From NCBI GenBank assembly GCA_032173965.1, contig CM063284.1:107001410-107065409 (forward strand): DNA of 64,000 bases, given 5' to 3'. This document shows, piece by piece, positions 1 through 15,700 of this stretch (the stretch's first letter is position 1; each line of letters starts with the position of its first letter). The stretch is from Sitta carolinensis (lineage: Eukaryota > Chordata > Aves > Passeriformes > Sittidae). The notes beneath the pieces are model-generated. The model saw only the letters and a list, made by a program, of their open reading frames with translations, did no database searches and had not been told where the DNA came from. The position numbers and the translations under genes are program-made.

Positions 1-3000
1 AAGTCACACTGATGGCAGTCCCGGAGATGGCCATCTGTTGTCAGCTCTGGGCCAGATGAAAGATAATATAATGGCAGCTACTGGTAGCTAACAGCAGGAC
101 AGTTGTAGGAAGGAATGTGTCCTAGAATGAAGAAGTGGTGCTTCCTGTTTAGCACAGAAAATCAGTCATCGATATCAACTACATTAGCAAGAAATTAATG
201 GATGGACAATTAACAGAACTGAACTGATCTACCAGTAAAATTATTCATATGCAAACAGAGTGCTTATTTCTTCTGCTTATTCCAGGTGTATTTGCCAGCT
301 GATCTGACTAATGGCAAGGTGTAGGCTGAAATATTCAGGGCACAGATGATAAAACCTCATTTTCTGCAAAGGGCAGAATTCCATTTCTAATGATTATCTG
401 TGGGTCAGGGAATACATTTACTGCTTTCCTTGCCCTCAGTCTATGACAGGACTCTCTGATGTTTGCTGAGGTTTATATAAGGACTGAGGGTAGAAACTGG
501 CCTTTATGTAATAACTGAACATCCCCTTATTATTTCCATTATTTATTTTTACAAGTGCCTTATCATTACCAGCATCACTCAGAAGAAAAAATATTTGCCT
601 TACCAAGCACTAGTATTTCTATCTTGTTTCTTTCTTTGTCCCATAATCTCCTTTCTGCTTCTCTTCTACTCTTCTGCTTTTTGTTCCCTTCTTCTTCTGC
701 CTTTCTGTGCCTTTTTCTTTCAGCAGCTACTTTTGATTTGCTTCTTTAGGCTTAAATCTCACATACATCACTGTTCTGTTTGCTTAAAAAACCTCAGAAA
801 CTATGATTTTAATGTTGACATATAATATCAGTGATATGTTTCAGAGACAACATTTGCTGCTTTCAGACTGGAAACCATGAATTTAATTTAACATTTTTGC
901 ATGTCATAAGGATTTGCAGTCATAAGGATTACAAACTGCACTATATTACCTGATTCTGCTGAATCTATTTAATACAGACCATATGAGTCAATTTGGAGAA
1001 GAGATGCATGGGTTTTTTTTAATAGGTACTTATATTTTACAGAAAGAATCCTCCCATACAAGCATATAAACAGGAAGAAGTAGGCAAAATAGGGACATAT
1101 ACTCAAGCACATGTGCTTTTGGGTATGACTTTATCCCCTACAAAGAATATAAATTTTTGCTTATTTTTGAATAGGTACTTCACGACTGTCACTCAAGACA
1201 GTATATTTACTTTTCAGTTCTTTATCATTTTATTTTTCCTTAAGTCTGAATTTATTTACAAGATTAAAATGTGTATTTAAATGTAATATCCATCACTTAG
1301 TTCTGTACTATTTTTGCCAATTAATTCTGTATTTTCATCAATAATATTACTCAAGCATCTGAAAAAAAAAATCCATAACTGTGATTCAATTGCTCCAGAA
1401 ATTTAAGGAATGTTCTCACAGGGAATGTATAAGTGATGTTGTGAACACATTGCTTCCTGCTTATTTACAGGAAAAAGCGTAAAAAATTTCACAGGCTGAC
1501 TATGTTATGTAGAGTTACTCATATATGACGTATACCGAGACAAATAAGACACATTAATACTAAGCTCATCTTTGACAAGCACTATTTAGTGAAATCAAAA
1601 TGGTTCCTGAAAAATACTGGTACTTTGGGCTTGGTGGGCTTTGCAATGTGCTATAAATATTCATGAACTAATGAACTACCCACAGGGAGTGTTTACATTT
1701 GAATAGGCCAATCAAAGGCGGGTGAACTCACAAGCTCCAAACCTGGAAATTTCTTATTTAGAAAAGAATTACCGCATGAAAACCTAATGTGGCCATAACA
1801 CTCCTCAATCCCCAGGAGGGAAGGGGCACTGGAAGGGAATTCAAAGAATTTCTTTTTGTATTTAAACTTTGTTTGACATTGAAGCAAAAGACTTGCAGGG
1901 GAAACACTTAGAAGCTACGTCCTTAAAGAGCTAATGCATGAGTGCCTCCACCGTGCTTCTCTTGATTGCCTTTTTGAGAAAATTTGCAGAGAAAATAATT
2001 CTCCCTTCTAGAGGGAAAAAGTCTCAAATCTCAGCAACACAAGTCTAAATTTTTTAAATCTTGAAAGACATGGAAAAATACTCAATGCACATACCAGTAC
2101 ACACATATCTATCTGAAACAGAATGCACAGGAATAGAAGCAAACCTGCAATGCATGCAGCTCAGCCTAGTCCCCTAAACACAAACATTAATTATAAACCT
2201 ACTATCTCTGGAACACATATTATTATCATCATCCTCACTCACGAGATGGAGAGCATGCATGGTCATGTGGAGCAAGTTAGTACCTGACCTTACAAATGAA
2301 TCCAGCTCTTTTGACTCCTAGGCATTTGTTCTGAGAAAAGCAACCTGACTGCCTGCTAAGGACTAGGGCCAACTTTAATGAATATGATGCCTGTATTTAG
2401 GCATCAAAAGTGTTTTGTTAAAACTTTAAATGAGGCTATGGCTGCTCAGTACATATGCTTTTATCAGGGTTCCTAACTTCAGGCATTTTTGACCTGATTT
2501 CCTGATGTACTCAGCACCAGCATCTTGCCCTGGTGTTTTCTGCAGCTGGAGGTGCTCAGCACCCTCTCAGAAATAGGCCACTGAGTTTGAAAATGCTGGC
2601 CTAAAGCTTTGACTGTTAATTGGATTCCAGGTAGGCTTCTTTTTAAGAAGAGCTGACAAAGTTATTCCCTGCTGGCTCCTGGCCTTTGGGGCCTAGAAAG
2701 CCAGCATCTATGTTCCACTCCTCACCCTAAGAGCTTGGGGACCTAGAAATGCCAAAACTAATCTCCAATTTCACTTAAAAAAATGTTTTGAGGCCTTTTC
2801 TTCGTGAAGAAAACATCCTGCAGGTTTGAAAGTTTTGTGCCTGTTTTTGTGTAAAGAGCATAAATTATTCACGGTCTCCCCTGCTGTTGGGACCTACATG
2901 GCACACAGACTCAACTACTGTGGGGGCCTTGGCAAAACAATCCTAGATGGAGGTAGCTGTGCCACTGCTGCTATGGCTGATTCTATTCCTACACCAACCC

Positions 3001-3097
3001 CTTTCCCAGCTAGTCCCAGAAGGCCTCTGCCACAAGGAGACAACCTCAGCCCAGGTTAATTAGCAGTTTTCTCTAGCTGACCCCCAAATGAGAGAAC

Positions 3098-3170
3098 ATA
3101 GTGTTTGAATCCCAGCTCTGCCACTGTCTCCACTAAAGGTCTCAGTCAAGCCTTTATTTCTTGAAATAGC
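3098..3170 (+). repeat. MIR-like ancient SINE fragment
   Basis: Contains TTTGAATCCCAGCTCTGCCA followed by a track like the MIR core (a 'ggtctcagtcaag...tttatttctt' analogue of the consensus 'ccttgggcaagtcac...'). MIR is a tRNA-derived CORE-SINE shared by amniotes. The match is by recognition only and the copy is diverged. Confidence 0.5.
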
Positions 3171-3699
3171 CTAGAGCTTGCTTAGTTCTGCTCCAGCTCA
3201 GGTCAAGGGTATTTTAAAGGCTGTTTTAAAATGTTGAGTTTTTGGGAGCATTTTTCAATGCTGAGATCTTTGGAAAGTTTAACCCTTAAAGAGGTGAGGA
3301 AGAAACTAGAAGATTAGTCTCAACAGTGGTAACCTTGGAAGAAGAAAATGGTAAAACTGGAAATCCAGAGAAGGACTCACATTAAGCTACATAAAACTTC
3401 CACAGACTCTTCTGTACTGCCTCTGTCCTGCTTTGTCTCAGCAGCTTGTACTGGGAGCTAAGAACGTTCTCCTGCTGTTTGAAGCGACATGAGTAACATC
3501 TGCTATGAGTGCTTCATTCTTTCTTTCATCCTTTCCCTGGGGAAGGAGCTGTGTATTTTGTTTTGGTAGAGCTCTGTTGCTGTGGGTTGGGATTTTGGGG
3601 AAGGTTTAGAAATCTACATACAGGTATACGTTTGTATGAGAAAAGGGAGCCTTTGGCACATGTAGGTGCATCCTGCTCTTAAAAACGTAAGTTGAGGAC

Positions 3700-4171
3700 A
3701 TCTGTCGCAATACTTTACTGCTGTGGAAGTTCGTTCCATGCTCTCACAGGCTAGTGTGAGGAAGTTCTAGCTCCTGAGCAAAAATCTTCAGCTCTTTGAT
3801 AGAAATGTGCACAAAGCAGATCTTTGTCAACGACCACATTGTTTCCAAACGGGAAGAACTCCTCAGGTCATCTCTGAGATGTGTTTGACCCAGTCCACCA
3901 AAAAAATTAAGGACAGAGTCTTAGAACACAACTGGACAAACTTGTAGGAAGGCAGTATAGACAGCAAGAGAGCTGACTGAATATGCTCCTGGTCTCCTTT
4001 GCTACTCAGGGCCAGTGCTGCAGCTCTCTGTATTAGCTGGAACGTCCTACAGGCTGATGGCTTCATGCCCAGGTATTCTGTGCTGATGGAGTCCAGATGG
4101 GAAGCAGCAAGGGCGTGAATCACTGAGGCCAGGTCCCTTTTGAACAGGATGAGAAGCAACTGCTGATCCAA
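3700..4171 (-). pseudogene. Ancient LINE reverse-transcriptase C-terminal relic
   Basis: The minus-strand frame 4171-3863 carries DLASVIHALAASHLDS, then FQLIQRAAA and EHIQ. This is the order seen downstream of the RT palm in CR1/L2/L3-type LINE ORF2 proteins (typically DLA.VIHA...SRLDY, LQ.VQNAAAR, REHI.P.L..LHWLP). Further along the minus strand, in another frame, VRAWNELPQQ at 3747-3718 corresponds to the family's 'W-N-x-L-P' block. Length and block order fit the last ~150 residues of ORF2. The key Tyr of SRLDY is replaced, and frameshifts and stops separate the blocks, so it is dead. It is transcribed in the same direction as ZNF521. The family is an old non-LTR clade; I cannot say whether L2, L3 or CR1. 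Confidence 0.75.
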
Positions 4172-4532
4172 TTATTTCTTGCCCTAGTTTTCATGTTTCT
4201 AAAGTGGGGACACTTAACTACCCCAGGGGCAACTAATTATTAGTCACAAGAAGTTAAGGAAATGTCCTAATTCACCAAAAAAAGAGTTATCATTTTTGTA
4301 TTGAGGAAAATGGTGCTGAGATCATGTAATCTTGGCTAGTTTTATATTGAAAACTAACTACCATCACTGATAAAACACTGAAAAAAATGTACAATTATTC
4401 ATCAGTTCTATTGGGTATCAGTACCTCTCTGATCCAGCAACATCTGCAGAAAACTAAAGTGAATTCATTCATTCATTCACTCTGGGTAACACCCCACAAG
4501 GGTACCTCATTCCTCCCCACAAACACCACAAC

Positions 4533-4679
4533 ATGTTGTGTCCCTGGAAGTGTTCAAGGCCAGGTTGGATGGGGCTTTGAGCAACCTGGTCTTGTGGAAG
4601 CTGTCCCTGCCCATGGCAGGGCGTTGGAACTAGATGATCTTTAATGTCCCTTCCAACCCAAATCATTCTGATTCTGTGG
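4533..4679 (+). repeat. CR1 LINE 3' end
   Basis: Begins TGTCCCTGGAAGTGTTCAAG and ends in TTCCAACCCAAATCATTCTG plus ATTCTGTG, matching the 3' untranslated end of chicken repeat 1 with its terminal ATTCTRTG repeats. 5'-truncated, as is usual for CR1. Supports a bird or other sauropsid host. Confidence 0.92.
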
Positions 4680-6904
4680 AATTAATACTAGCACTGGAAA
4701 TAAGAAAGAAATGTCCTCATCAGGGACAAGAAAAGCACAAACACCAGAGCAAACATCTAAGCCTCTATCCAATAAGACTCAGGGAAAAAAGGAGCAGGCA
4801 CTGGAAACAGCATGTGGGCAGGAAAAAGGAATCTTAATAGAGACAGATTCCTTTATAATAATTTAATGAAAACTCAATAATAAACTAGTGATAAGTTTCT
4901 TTACTTCCTTATCAATTAAAAATTCAGTACTATGGATAATGTATGGAGAACGCTGTTTTAGTTATATCCACCCTCTACAGAGAAGTGAATGGACTAGATG
5001 TTCAATTAGAAGATTTTCATCTTTTAGGGGAAATCTAGGCGTCCTATAAATGCATCTACCTTTCAGTTTCCTCATCTGCTACTTAGAGATTGTACAAACC
5101 TATTTCAGAATAGCCCTTATTATGTCAAGCATGTCTTATCAAAAGTTTCCTATTCTAAAGAATAAACATTTTTAGGGACACACTTCTTCAACTCCATTTC
5201 AGAAGTATAAATACACAATATAGCTTTTTAAACATCTAAGTACAAAAATTCACAACTTGAAACACTCTTAAAACATAAACTTCTAACTATTACAGAAGAT
5301 TCCATTTGCTTCCTCCATATGCAGGTAGTATCTAAAAATGTTTAAAGCTGGTCCTGTAGCTATTGAGCACAAAGGCATTTAAAGGCAGTGAACGGAGGAC
5401 AAAGGAAGTGTCAAAAGGATCTTAAAACAAAGCACAAATTCCTGTAAAATTTCATTATTTCAACTTGAAGGTTGAACAATACATTGAAGGTTTGGTTTTC
5501 AGGACAGGTCATCTGTTCTCTGTTCTCACTGGAATGTGGTATTGTGCTGCATTCCTAGCAAGCGTCTGGAGTGAAATAATGGAAACTTCTAAATGGAGTC
5601 CTACTTGATTTTTGCATTGAGAAGGTGAGATGAACATAGTATGAGGGGATTCTTATGCTCCTATAGACTACTCTTTCTGAACAGGAGCCAAGAAATGCTA
5701 AGTGAAGAACCATACCGGGCCAAGGACCAAATTAAGCACCATTATAACACATATATTTTCTGTATGCTTGAATTAATTCCCTTTAATTATCAGCTGTACC
5801 ATACATGTGGATAGGACTTCTTTGTTATTGCATTCTGCCCTGCTCTACTTTGTTCATGTTTCCACCCTGCCTTCCCTACAACCATGGCATGCTGACCCTG
5901 CCGTCATGATCAGCATCTCCTGTGCATGGGAGAAGCATGTTAGATGCACATTTAATTTAAAAAGTAAGGAACTGCTCTTGACAGAATAAGCATACAGCTA
6001 TGCTGAAAGCCCCAACACAAACCATGGCAATGTGAAAGGATAGAGAAACATAGCCTGGAGGATAGGTGCCAAAGATTCCACTGCTTTAGGTGGTAGGTAG
6101 CCTGAACCAAGCAATGCCTCCTAGAATAGGCTTGAAATGAGAGTGGGCTGGAGATCAATGTATTTTCAGCAAAAGCAGACCCCAAAGCTTAGCACCTACT
6201 GCTCTGCCTGAATGCTTTGCTGCCCTTTCACCAGACTGGGTAGATAACTGGAGGCAAGAGCAGAAGGACAGTGATCCCAACAAATAAATGCCAAATGGCA
6301 TGATGGCCCTGCTTTTTTTTTTTTTAAACATAATGCATTCTCCACTGAGGTAGGGCTATCCAAGTTACTTATAACAATAAACATAATGAATTAATTGTAG
6401 AAGTAGATGAATACCTCTTCCTTTTTGCAAGTGTAGATAAGCCAGAGGGAGGCTGTCACTAAGGATGTAGAGATGGAGTCTAGTAAGGGCCTTGTGCAGC
6501 ATGGAATTACCAACACACTGTCATCTAGCCCACGTACAGCAGAGTTTCTCACTGTAGTGACACCCTTTTGTGCCCTTCACTAGAAAACCAGGTGCTTCGG
6601 TTATGCTGAAGTTTTAATGAATGAGGCTTAGATGGAAAGAGCAAAATCTTTTCCTTAGTCCTGTAGTTTATTACAACAAAAAAAATGAAGGCAGCTGCTT
6701 GGGAGCTGACTTTGAAATGAAAGTGTATTTTAGGGGATAGACTTGTTAGGATGCGATTGTACATATCAAAATTACATTCTGTGTGCTTTGCATCTTCATA
6801 ATTCAGTTACCAATTCTGCTTTTTAAAACCCACTCCTCCTTGTGTTCCTGTTTCTTTCCTTTCATAACAGTCTGTTGCATACCTGCACCTTCTCCCTCCC
6901 TCCG

Positions 6905-7093
6905 TCTTTTCCTTCCTTCCTCCCTTCCCTTCCCCTCCCTTCCCTTCCCCTCCCTTCCCTTCCCTTCCTTCCTTCCTTCCCTTCCTCCCTCTTTCCTTCC
7001 CTTCCTCCCCTCTCTTTCTTTCTTTCTTTCTTTCTTCTTTCTTTTCTTTTTCTTTCTTTCTTTTTCTTTTTCTTTCTTTCTTTCTTTCTTTTT

Positions 7094-7150
<57 letters not shown>

Positions 7151-7181
7151 TTTCTTTCTTTCTTTCTTTCTCCTTTCTTTC

Positions 7182-7218
<37 letters not shown>

Positions 7219-7365
7219 TTTCTTTCTTCTTTCTTCTTTCTTTTCTTTCTTTCTTCTTTCTTTCTCTTCTTCTTTCTTTTTCTTTCTTTTTTCTTTCTTT
7301 CTTTTTTCTTTTTTCTTTTTTCTTTTCTTTCTTTTTTTTCTTTCTTCTTTCTTTCTTTCTTTCTT

Positions 7366-7403
<38 letters not shown>

Positions 7404-7406
7404 TTT
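6905..7406 (+). repeat. 502-nt pure pyrimidine tract, mainly (TTTC)n
   Basis: No purine occurs between the G at 6904 and the G at 7407. The tract changes from CCTT/CCCTT-type units on the left, through long (TTTC)n blocks with TTC and T-run variants, to (TC)n at the right end. On the ZNF521 transcript strand it is purine-only (GAAA-like). Such mirror-type homopurine/homopyrimidine DNA can form H-DNA. The open frames here (Phe/Ser/Leu or Lys/Glu-Arg only) are artefacts of the repeat. Confidence 0.97.
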
Positions 7407-7767
7407 GTTTACCATCAATAAACAGTATCATTACAAATCTGACAATGGCCCACAAAAAGACATTCATTTGACCCTATTTTTATTCCCCACCAACTCAAAA
7501 GAGAAATTCTGTCTAGTTCCCTCTCTGCCATCACTACACTCCTACTTCAGTGTATAGCTTTTTACATTTAAAGACAAAACATTTATTTTACATTTCACTG
7601 GTTTACTAAATGTTTTATGGCTATCAAGAAGAACAATAGGATGCCCATTTCTTTCTCCTAGAGAATACCTTGAGCTGCAACAACCTACAGTGCAAGAATC
7701 CTGAAATTCAGCTCTGTACCAGGTGGCTTTCTGCCAGCACCTTTTTGAAGCAGCATGTGTTGAATCA

Positions 7768-10982
<3,215 letters not shown>

Positions 10983-12537
10983 CTACAATTGCTGAAGTGT
11001 TCTTTTACCCAGAATGTTTTAGAATATCCAAAGTTTGACTGTGCATTAAAAGCACAGATTTTCTACTTACAATTAGCACTAAGCAGGAACGAAGAGCATT
11101 AGCCTTCAGTAGGAAATGATGACTATGACCTGAAACATCATTTCTTAGCAGAGCCACCCAGTCACGACCAAGTACATTTGCAAAACAGCATGTGAGGAAT
11201 TAATGCTGATCACACATCATCCTGTCTGCTATGGGTAAGAACTGTGAATGCCGTTTTTGGCACTGTGGCTGAGGTGGAGTTTCTTGTAACCAGCATGAGA
11301 AGGGCGGGTAGTTTATACCCTCACATCACTCCTACTCCACATTCCCAGTCCTGTGGGCATACATGAAACCTTTTGCAAGCTGCAAGATTTCAAACCTCCC
11401 TTTCTGACACTCCTGGATTTTTTCCCTCTTTATTTGCATTTCTCCTCTGAACAGCCCAGAAAAGTCCCCAAGCTCCTTCTGACGCAGCTTTCCCGTCCAC
11501 GTCCTGTGGCTTTAAAACCCTTCCCGCTCCCTGCCGCTTGTTCCTCTGCTTCCTCCCATTGTCCTCCAAGGCCGGCTGGTGCCTGGCACCAGGTTCCCTT
11601 CCTGAGGGTGCTGCAGGATTCATCCACTCCTCCATGAGGGCAGTCAGCGGCTGTCCTACTTAGAAACAGTTGCTAGGTAAGAAGTGGCTTCCAGCCCTGC
11701 TGCAGAGGCCTCAATTCCCACAGCGCCGCTTAGAAAAGGTCCTTCTGTATGTCACCGGTGTGCTACACGAGTAGCATTGATCTCGCAGGTAAATACTTTA
11801 TCTCGTTATTAAAAAACAAGCAGGAAGGTGGTGCTTGGTGACTGGCACAGCTCCATGCCATTTCTCAGTTAGGAAGGAGTGATTTAGGAGAATGCCCTGC
11901 CTGTGCTGAACACCTAAATGCCAGGCTGCCCACCTCCCGCCGGACACAGCACTGCCTGCCGTGACAATCAGTGACTCTGGTGACAGGCATTTGTGAAGAA
12001 TGGTGAGAGCACAGACAATGTTTTGCATCCCACACCACAATCCCTCCCACTGGTGTAAAGAGAAAACGACATATGGTCCTGAAGCTGAATGGGGGAATAT
12101 TCCTGCCCCAAATGACCACTAGTGACTTAAAAGAGTTGAAAGAAATGTCAGTGGTAGCCTCCAGCTTTCACTTTTTGTTAGCCTAAAAGCGAAATTTAGC
12201 CTTTGCCTATGTCGTGGCACCTTTAGCCAAAGCGGGGGATTTAGACGGTGTGAGCTAAGCCAGGTGGTGGATGGCCATTCTGCAGGTGGGACTACTGAAA
12301 ATTACCCTTGTGTGGTTTCCATGAGGTGTCAGAGCTCTTCCCAATGAAAAGGGACAGATGAAACACAACAAAGACAAAGATTTGCAGAAAATCACATCAC
12401 TCCCATGTGGACACAGCAAACTTTCTTTCCTTTTCTACCCAATCCTTCCTGAAAGCAGTGTTCAGTGTTCCTAACAACCTCTGCTGCACATAGGTAAAGC
12501 CTTATAAAATAAGGGCCTTGTTACCCTTGTAAAATCA

Positions 12538-12850
12538 TGGTGCAGGCCTGCTACATAGGCTAAGTAGAAGGGAACTATAGGAGAGTGACTCTGCTGGAAT
12601 ATGGTTAGAGAGACGTGCGAGACGTGCAAGATGCGCTGCGTGACTGCTGCATGTCCACGTCATGGTGTGTGGTGGGTGGTTGGCTTGGGCTTGTTGTGCC
12701 TTAAAACTGTGTAAACTGGTAACTGGCTAACTGCTTAAAAAGGCCTGGTTTTTGCAGTAAAGCATCTCTCCTTTGCAATGTCTGGAGACTCTGTGCTGCT
12801 CTGCATCATCACATACCTCTACATGCTGCAGAGCTTTTAGAGGGTGTGAA
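12538..12850 (+). mobile_element. Possible diverged LTR (sense orientation)
   Basis: The stretch has a TATA-like CTTAAAAAGG at about 12733, an AGTAAA poly(A)-signal-like hexamer about 25 bp later in GCAGTAAAGCATCTCTCC, and a following TTTGCAATGTCTGGAGACTC reminiscent of a retroviral R-U5 junction. It also has an unusual CpG-bearing GACGTGCGAGACGTGC direct repeat upstream. No convincing target-site duplication or TG...CA boundary was found, so the limits are guesses. Confidence 0.3.
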
Positions 12851-14649
12851 ATGGAAGGCCTGCTCTGAGAGTCAGCTGAAAAATGTTGGTGGTCCTGGCA
12901 ATCCCTTGCACACAGACTGTTGCTGCTGAAGCGCCTGTCTCTGTTACCTACATGAGACAGAAGAACTTGACTCCCAGCCTGCCTGACCAGGCACCAATTT
13001 ATAGCTGGATCCACTGAGGGCAGCCGTCAACACAAACTCAGGCAAAGGCTCAGGTCAGTCTCAGCTGTTCTGACACCATGGCCTCCCTGGAGAGACTGGA
13101 ACATGGTGGCAACAGAGCACAGGCTGCTGAGGTACACCTCCCACCCTGCCACATACACTGGTAGTCAGGCACAATGGCTGATAAAATCATTTGTAAAAGA
13201 CTCCCAGGGGAAGGTTAAGGGTGGGTGACACTTTTTGTAACTCTCCATAAAGAAATTAAAAACTATTTATCAAATATATGCTAACTACTTCATTAGCAGG
13301 GAAAATTTTAGTGGATTATGAAGAGTTGCCTGGGATTTGGCATTTTCCACCATCACTGACAAACACTTGTGGTGTGTTCTGCCATTGCTACTGCTGAGAG
13401 AGGACAAGTACAGCCCATGCAAGCACCACCAAGGGGAGCATGAAGGAAAAGAAGCTGGCATACTCCAGTCTGTAGATCTAAGAGACACAGACACATCCTC
13501 CAAGACAGGTTGTAAGCTGTGTTCTTCCAACAGGCAGCAACCCACAGCTGCGGGCAAAGCTGCAGAACAGCATTCTGAAAAGAGGAGGAGGGCTCAATAA
13601 ATCTTATATAAATGCCTCTTCCTTCCTGAACTTGCTAATTAGTTATGTACAGACTGACACACAATATTTCTCCTATATGCATATCTTTGCCATGGTCATT
13701 ACTGAACAGATAGTTCTGGAGATGGTGAAAAGTGCCCACAGTGGGCAGTTTTGAGATAGGAAGCCTGTAAGTTGAAGTTTCTCCATCAACCTGTTTGTGC
13801 TGATACACACAGTCGAAGCAATTAGGACAAAGGGAGCTCCATCTCAGGATCTTCCACAAGTCAAGGTGAAGATAATCGATGACAATTCTCAAATCACAGA
13901 GTTACTGTTGGCAAAGTGTAAATGAACCATGCTAATCATTCTTGAGCATGGGAACACAGAACGGGGAGTTCTTCAAACATTCCAAGGAAGAAAGACTTCC
14001 AAAAAAGAAATATTTTTATATGACGCTACAGAAAACAGAGAGGGCTTTCTTTTTTGTCTTTCCATTACCTCAGTTAATTAAGAAAAAAAGTACAAAGAAG
14101 GCATGCACTCATGCCTTTTGCCTAAGCAAAGCTAATTTTAATTACACAGAAATTGTACTTGTTCAAGAAGAACTGAACCCCATTAAATATGACCCTTACT
14201 GTATTTCCCATATTACTCAGATCCAAGGTGATCTCCTGCTCACAAACATCAAAATCACTTTGATTATTCCATGTTGCAAATATGATTTTCCTAAAGGCTT
14301 AAAAACAGGGTTTGAAAAATCCCCTCACCCACTCGCCTGGGGCAGATAAAAAACTTCCCCAGGCAAGAGGCATCAATTTTTGCAGAATCTAAGCTTTCTC
14401 TTAAAAATAAAATGCTTTTAGGCTCCAAGTTCTAAAGACCATATTTAAAATAAGACTACATTTGTATAACTAACAGAATAATATTTTTCCTAAGTCCCAC
14501 TATTTTCACCCATTTTGTGCACATCACCAGCTTTATTACATCCTTGGAACAAAGGACAAGGTTCCAGTCCTTGAATTCAAGAATGTGAGACCAGCCATGA
14601 TTTAAATTTAAGGAAGACAGCTAAGGGTACAGAACTGGCAGAAGAGTCA

Positions 14650-14770
14650 GGAGTTCTGGCTTCCATTCCAAACTCCAACACTAACATATTCTTATCATCT
14701 TGGGCATGACAGTGTGGCCTGTGTTCTCAGACTATCCATCTTTAAAGAAAAGGTGCTAATTTTTAATTTC
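14650..14770 (+). repeat. MIR-like ancient SINE fragment
   Basis: Reads AGGAGTTCTGGCTTCCATTC ... TCTTGGGCATGACAGTGTGG ... CTCAGACTATCCATCTTTAA, following the MIR order 'tggattc.aatcc...cttgggcaagtcac...cctcagtttcc.catctgtaaa'. Diverged but collinear over about 110 bp. Confidence 0.55.
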
Positions 14771-15337
14771 TACTTTAACAGGCTGACCTAATTACTATCC
14801 CTTAAGACTTTTAATACAACCAAGAAAGTGGAGCTGGAGAAGAGTCCAAGACTATCTACCATACTCAGAAGACCCAGAATCACTGCCATCTGCCTTTGAA
14901 AAGGTTTAAGATTATATTTCTTGACACACAACTTGCCTGGATCACACAGCACTGTGGAAGGATGAGGGAACAAGGCTTTGTCCCCATTCTCCACTCTCCA
15001 TAGACAATGTAAAAGCACAGCTAGCCTTTTATCTCCCACTGGCATGAAAGAGCCAGGACGTGGCAAATCTTGCAACAGTGCCAGATATGGAAAGAGGATG
15101 CAAAAGGCTCTGTTTACACAGTGGCCCCTGTCTAGCTCTCCATGTTTAGCAAACAATTTGATAGGGTGCTATGGAAGTGCAAAATACAATATCATTAATA
15201 AATAAAGGGCCAGTGAAATGTCAGATTTTCAGTTTCCATTTGGGATAAATCTGAAATGGAATGGAGTGTCAGATACAGTCCAAAGGGCTCCCTTTCCCTG
15301 CAGAACAGAGCTGCTGCTCTTTGCTCTTCTCAGGCAG

Positions 15338-15372
15338 AAAAAAAAAGTTAAAAAAAAAAAAGAAAAAAAAAA
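15338..15372 (+). repeat. A-rich low-complexity run
   Basis: Three A runs separated by GTT and G. It directly precedes an AT-rich candidate conserved element. Confidence 0.9.
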
Positions 15373-15374
15373 GT

Positions 15375-15700
15375 GCTGAGCAGCTTTAAAAAATTCAATC
15401 AAAATAATCTGCTCTTTGGAAAGGTGGCGGCTGACAGTAATTGGAAAATACTGTCTGACTCATTTATTAAAGTGAGATTCAGAGTCAATTGATTTAATAA
15501 CCATTAGAATATTCTATTAAGGATATAATAGGTTGGCACAGCCCTATTTTTTATTAAGAGTTATAGGTAAGAAATAAGCAATGCTATGGAATTTTAGACA
15601 ACTGCTGTATGGATTAGACTAAAAATATGGCTTGCAAAATAGGTATAAAAGCAGCAAGTATCAGGAGGAGGAATAGGAAAGTACATTACAGTGCAAATGA
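15375..15700. promoter_or_regulatory. Candidate conserved non-coding element
   Basis: AT-rich but non-repetitive sequence with a high density of homeodomain-type TAAT/ATTA cores (for example AGTAATTGG, GATTTAATAACC) and TGACTCA-like and octamer-like words, without simple repeats or TE signatures. Introns of ZNF521 are rich in deeply conserved enhancers in vertebrates (general knowledge). The call is from composition only. Confidence 0.3.

Noticed and set aside
6783..7471. Four open frames of about 200 codons on both strands
   Set aside because: They are translations of the (TTTC)n/(GAAA)n tract, composed almost only of Phe/Ser/Leu or Lys/Glu/Arg, and have no coding value.
13942..14349. 135-codon open frame, plus strand
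   Set aside because: AT-rich composition, no recognisable family, no splice or promoter context. Consistent with chance.
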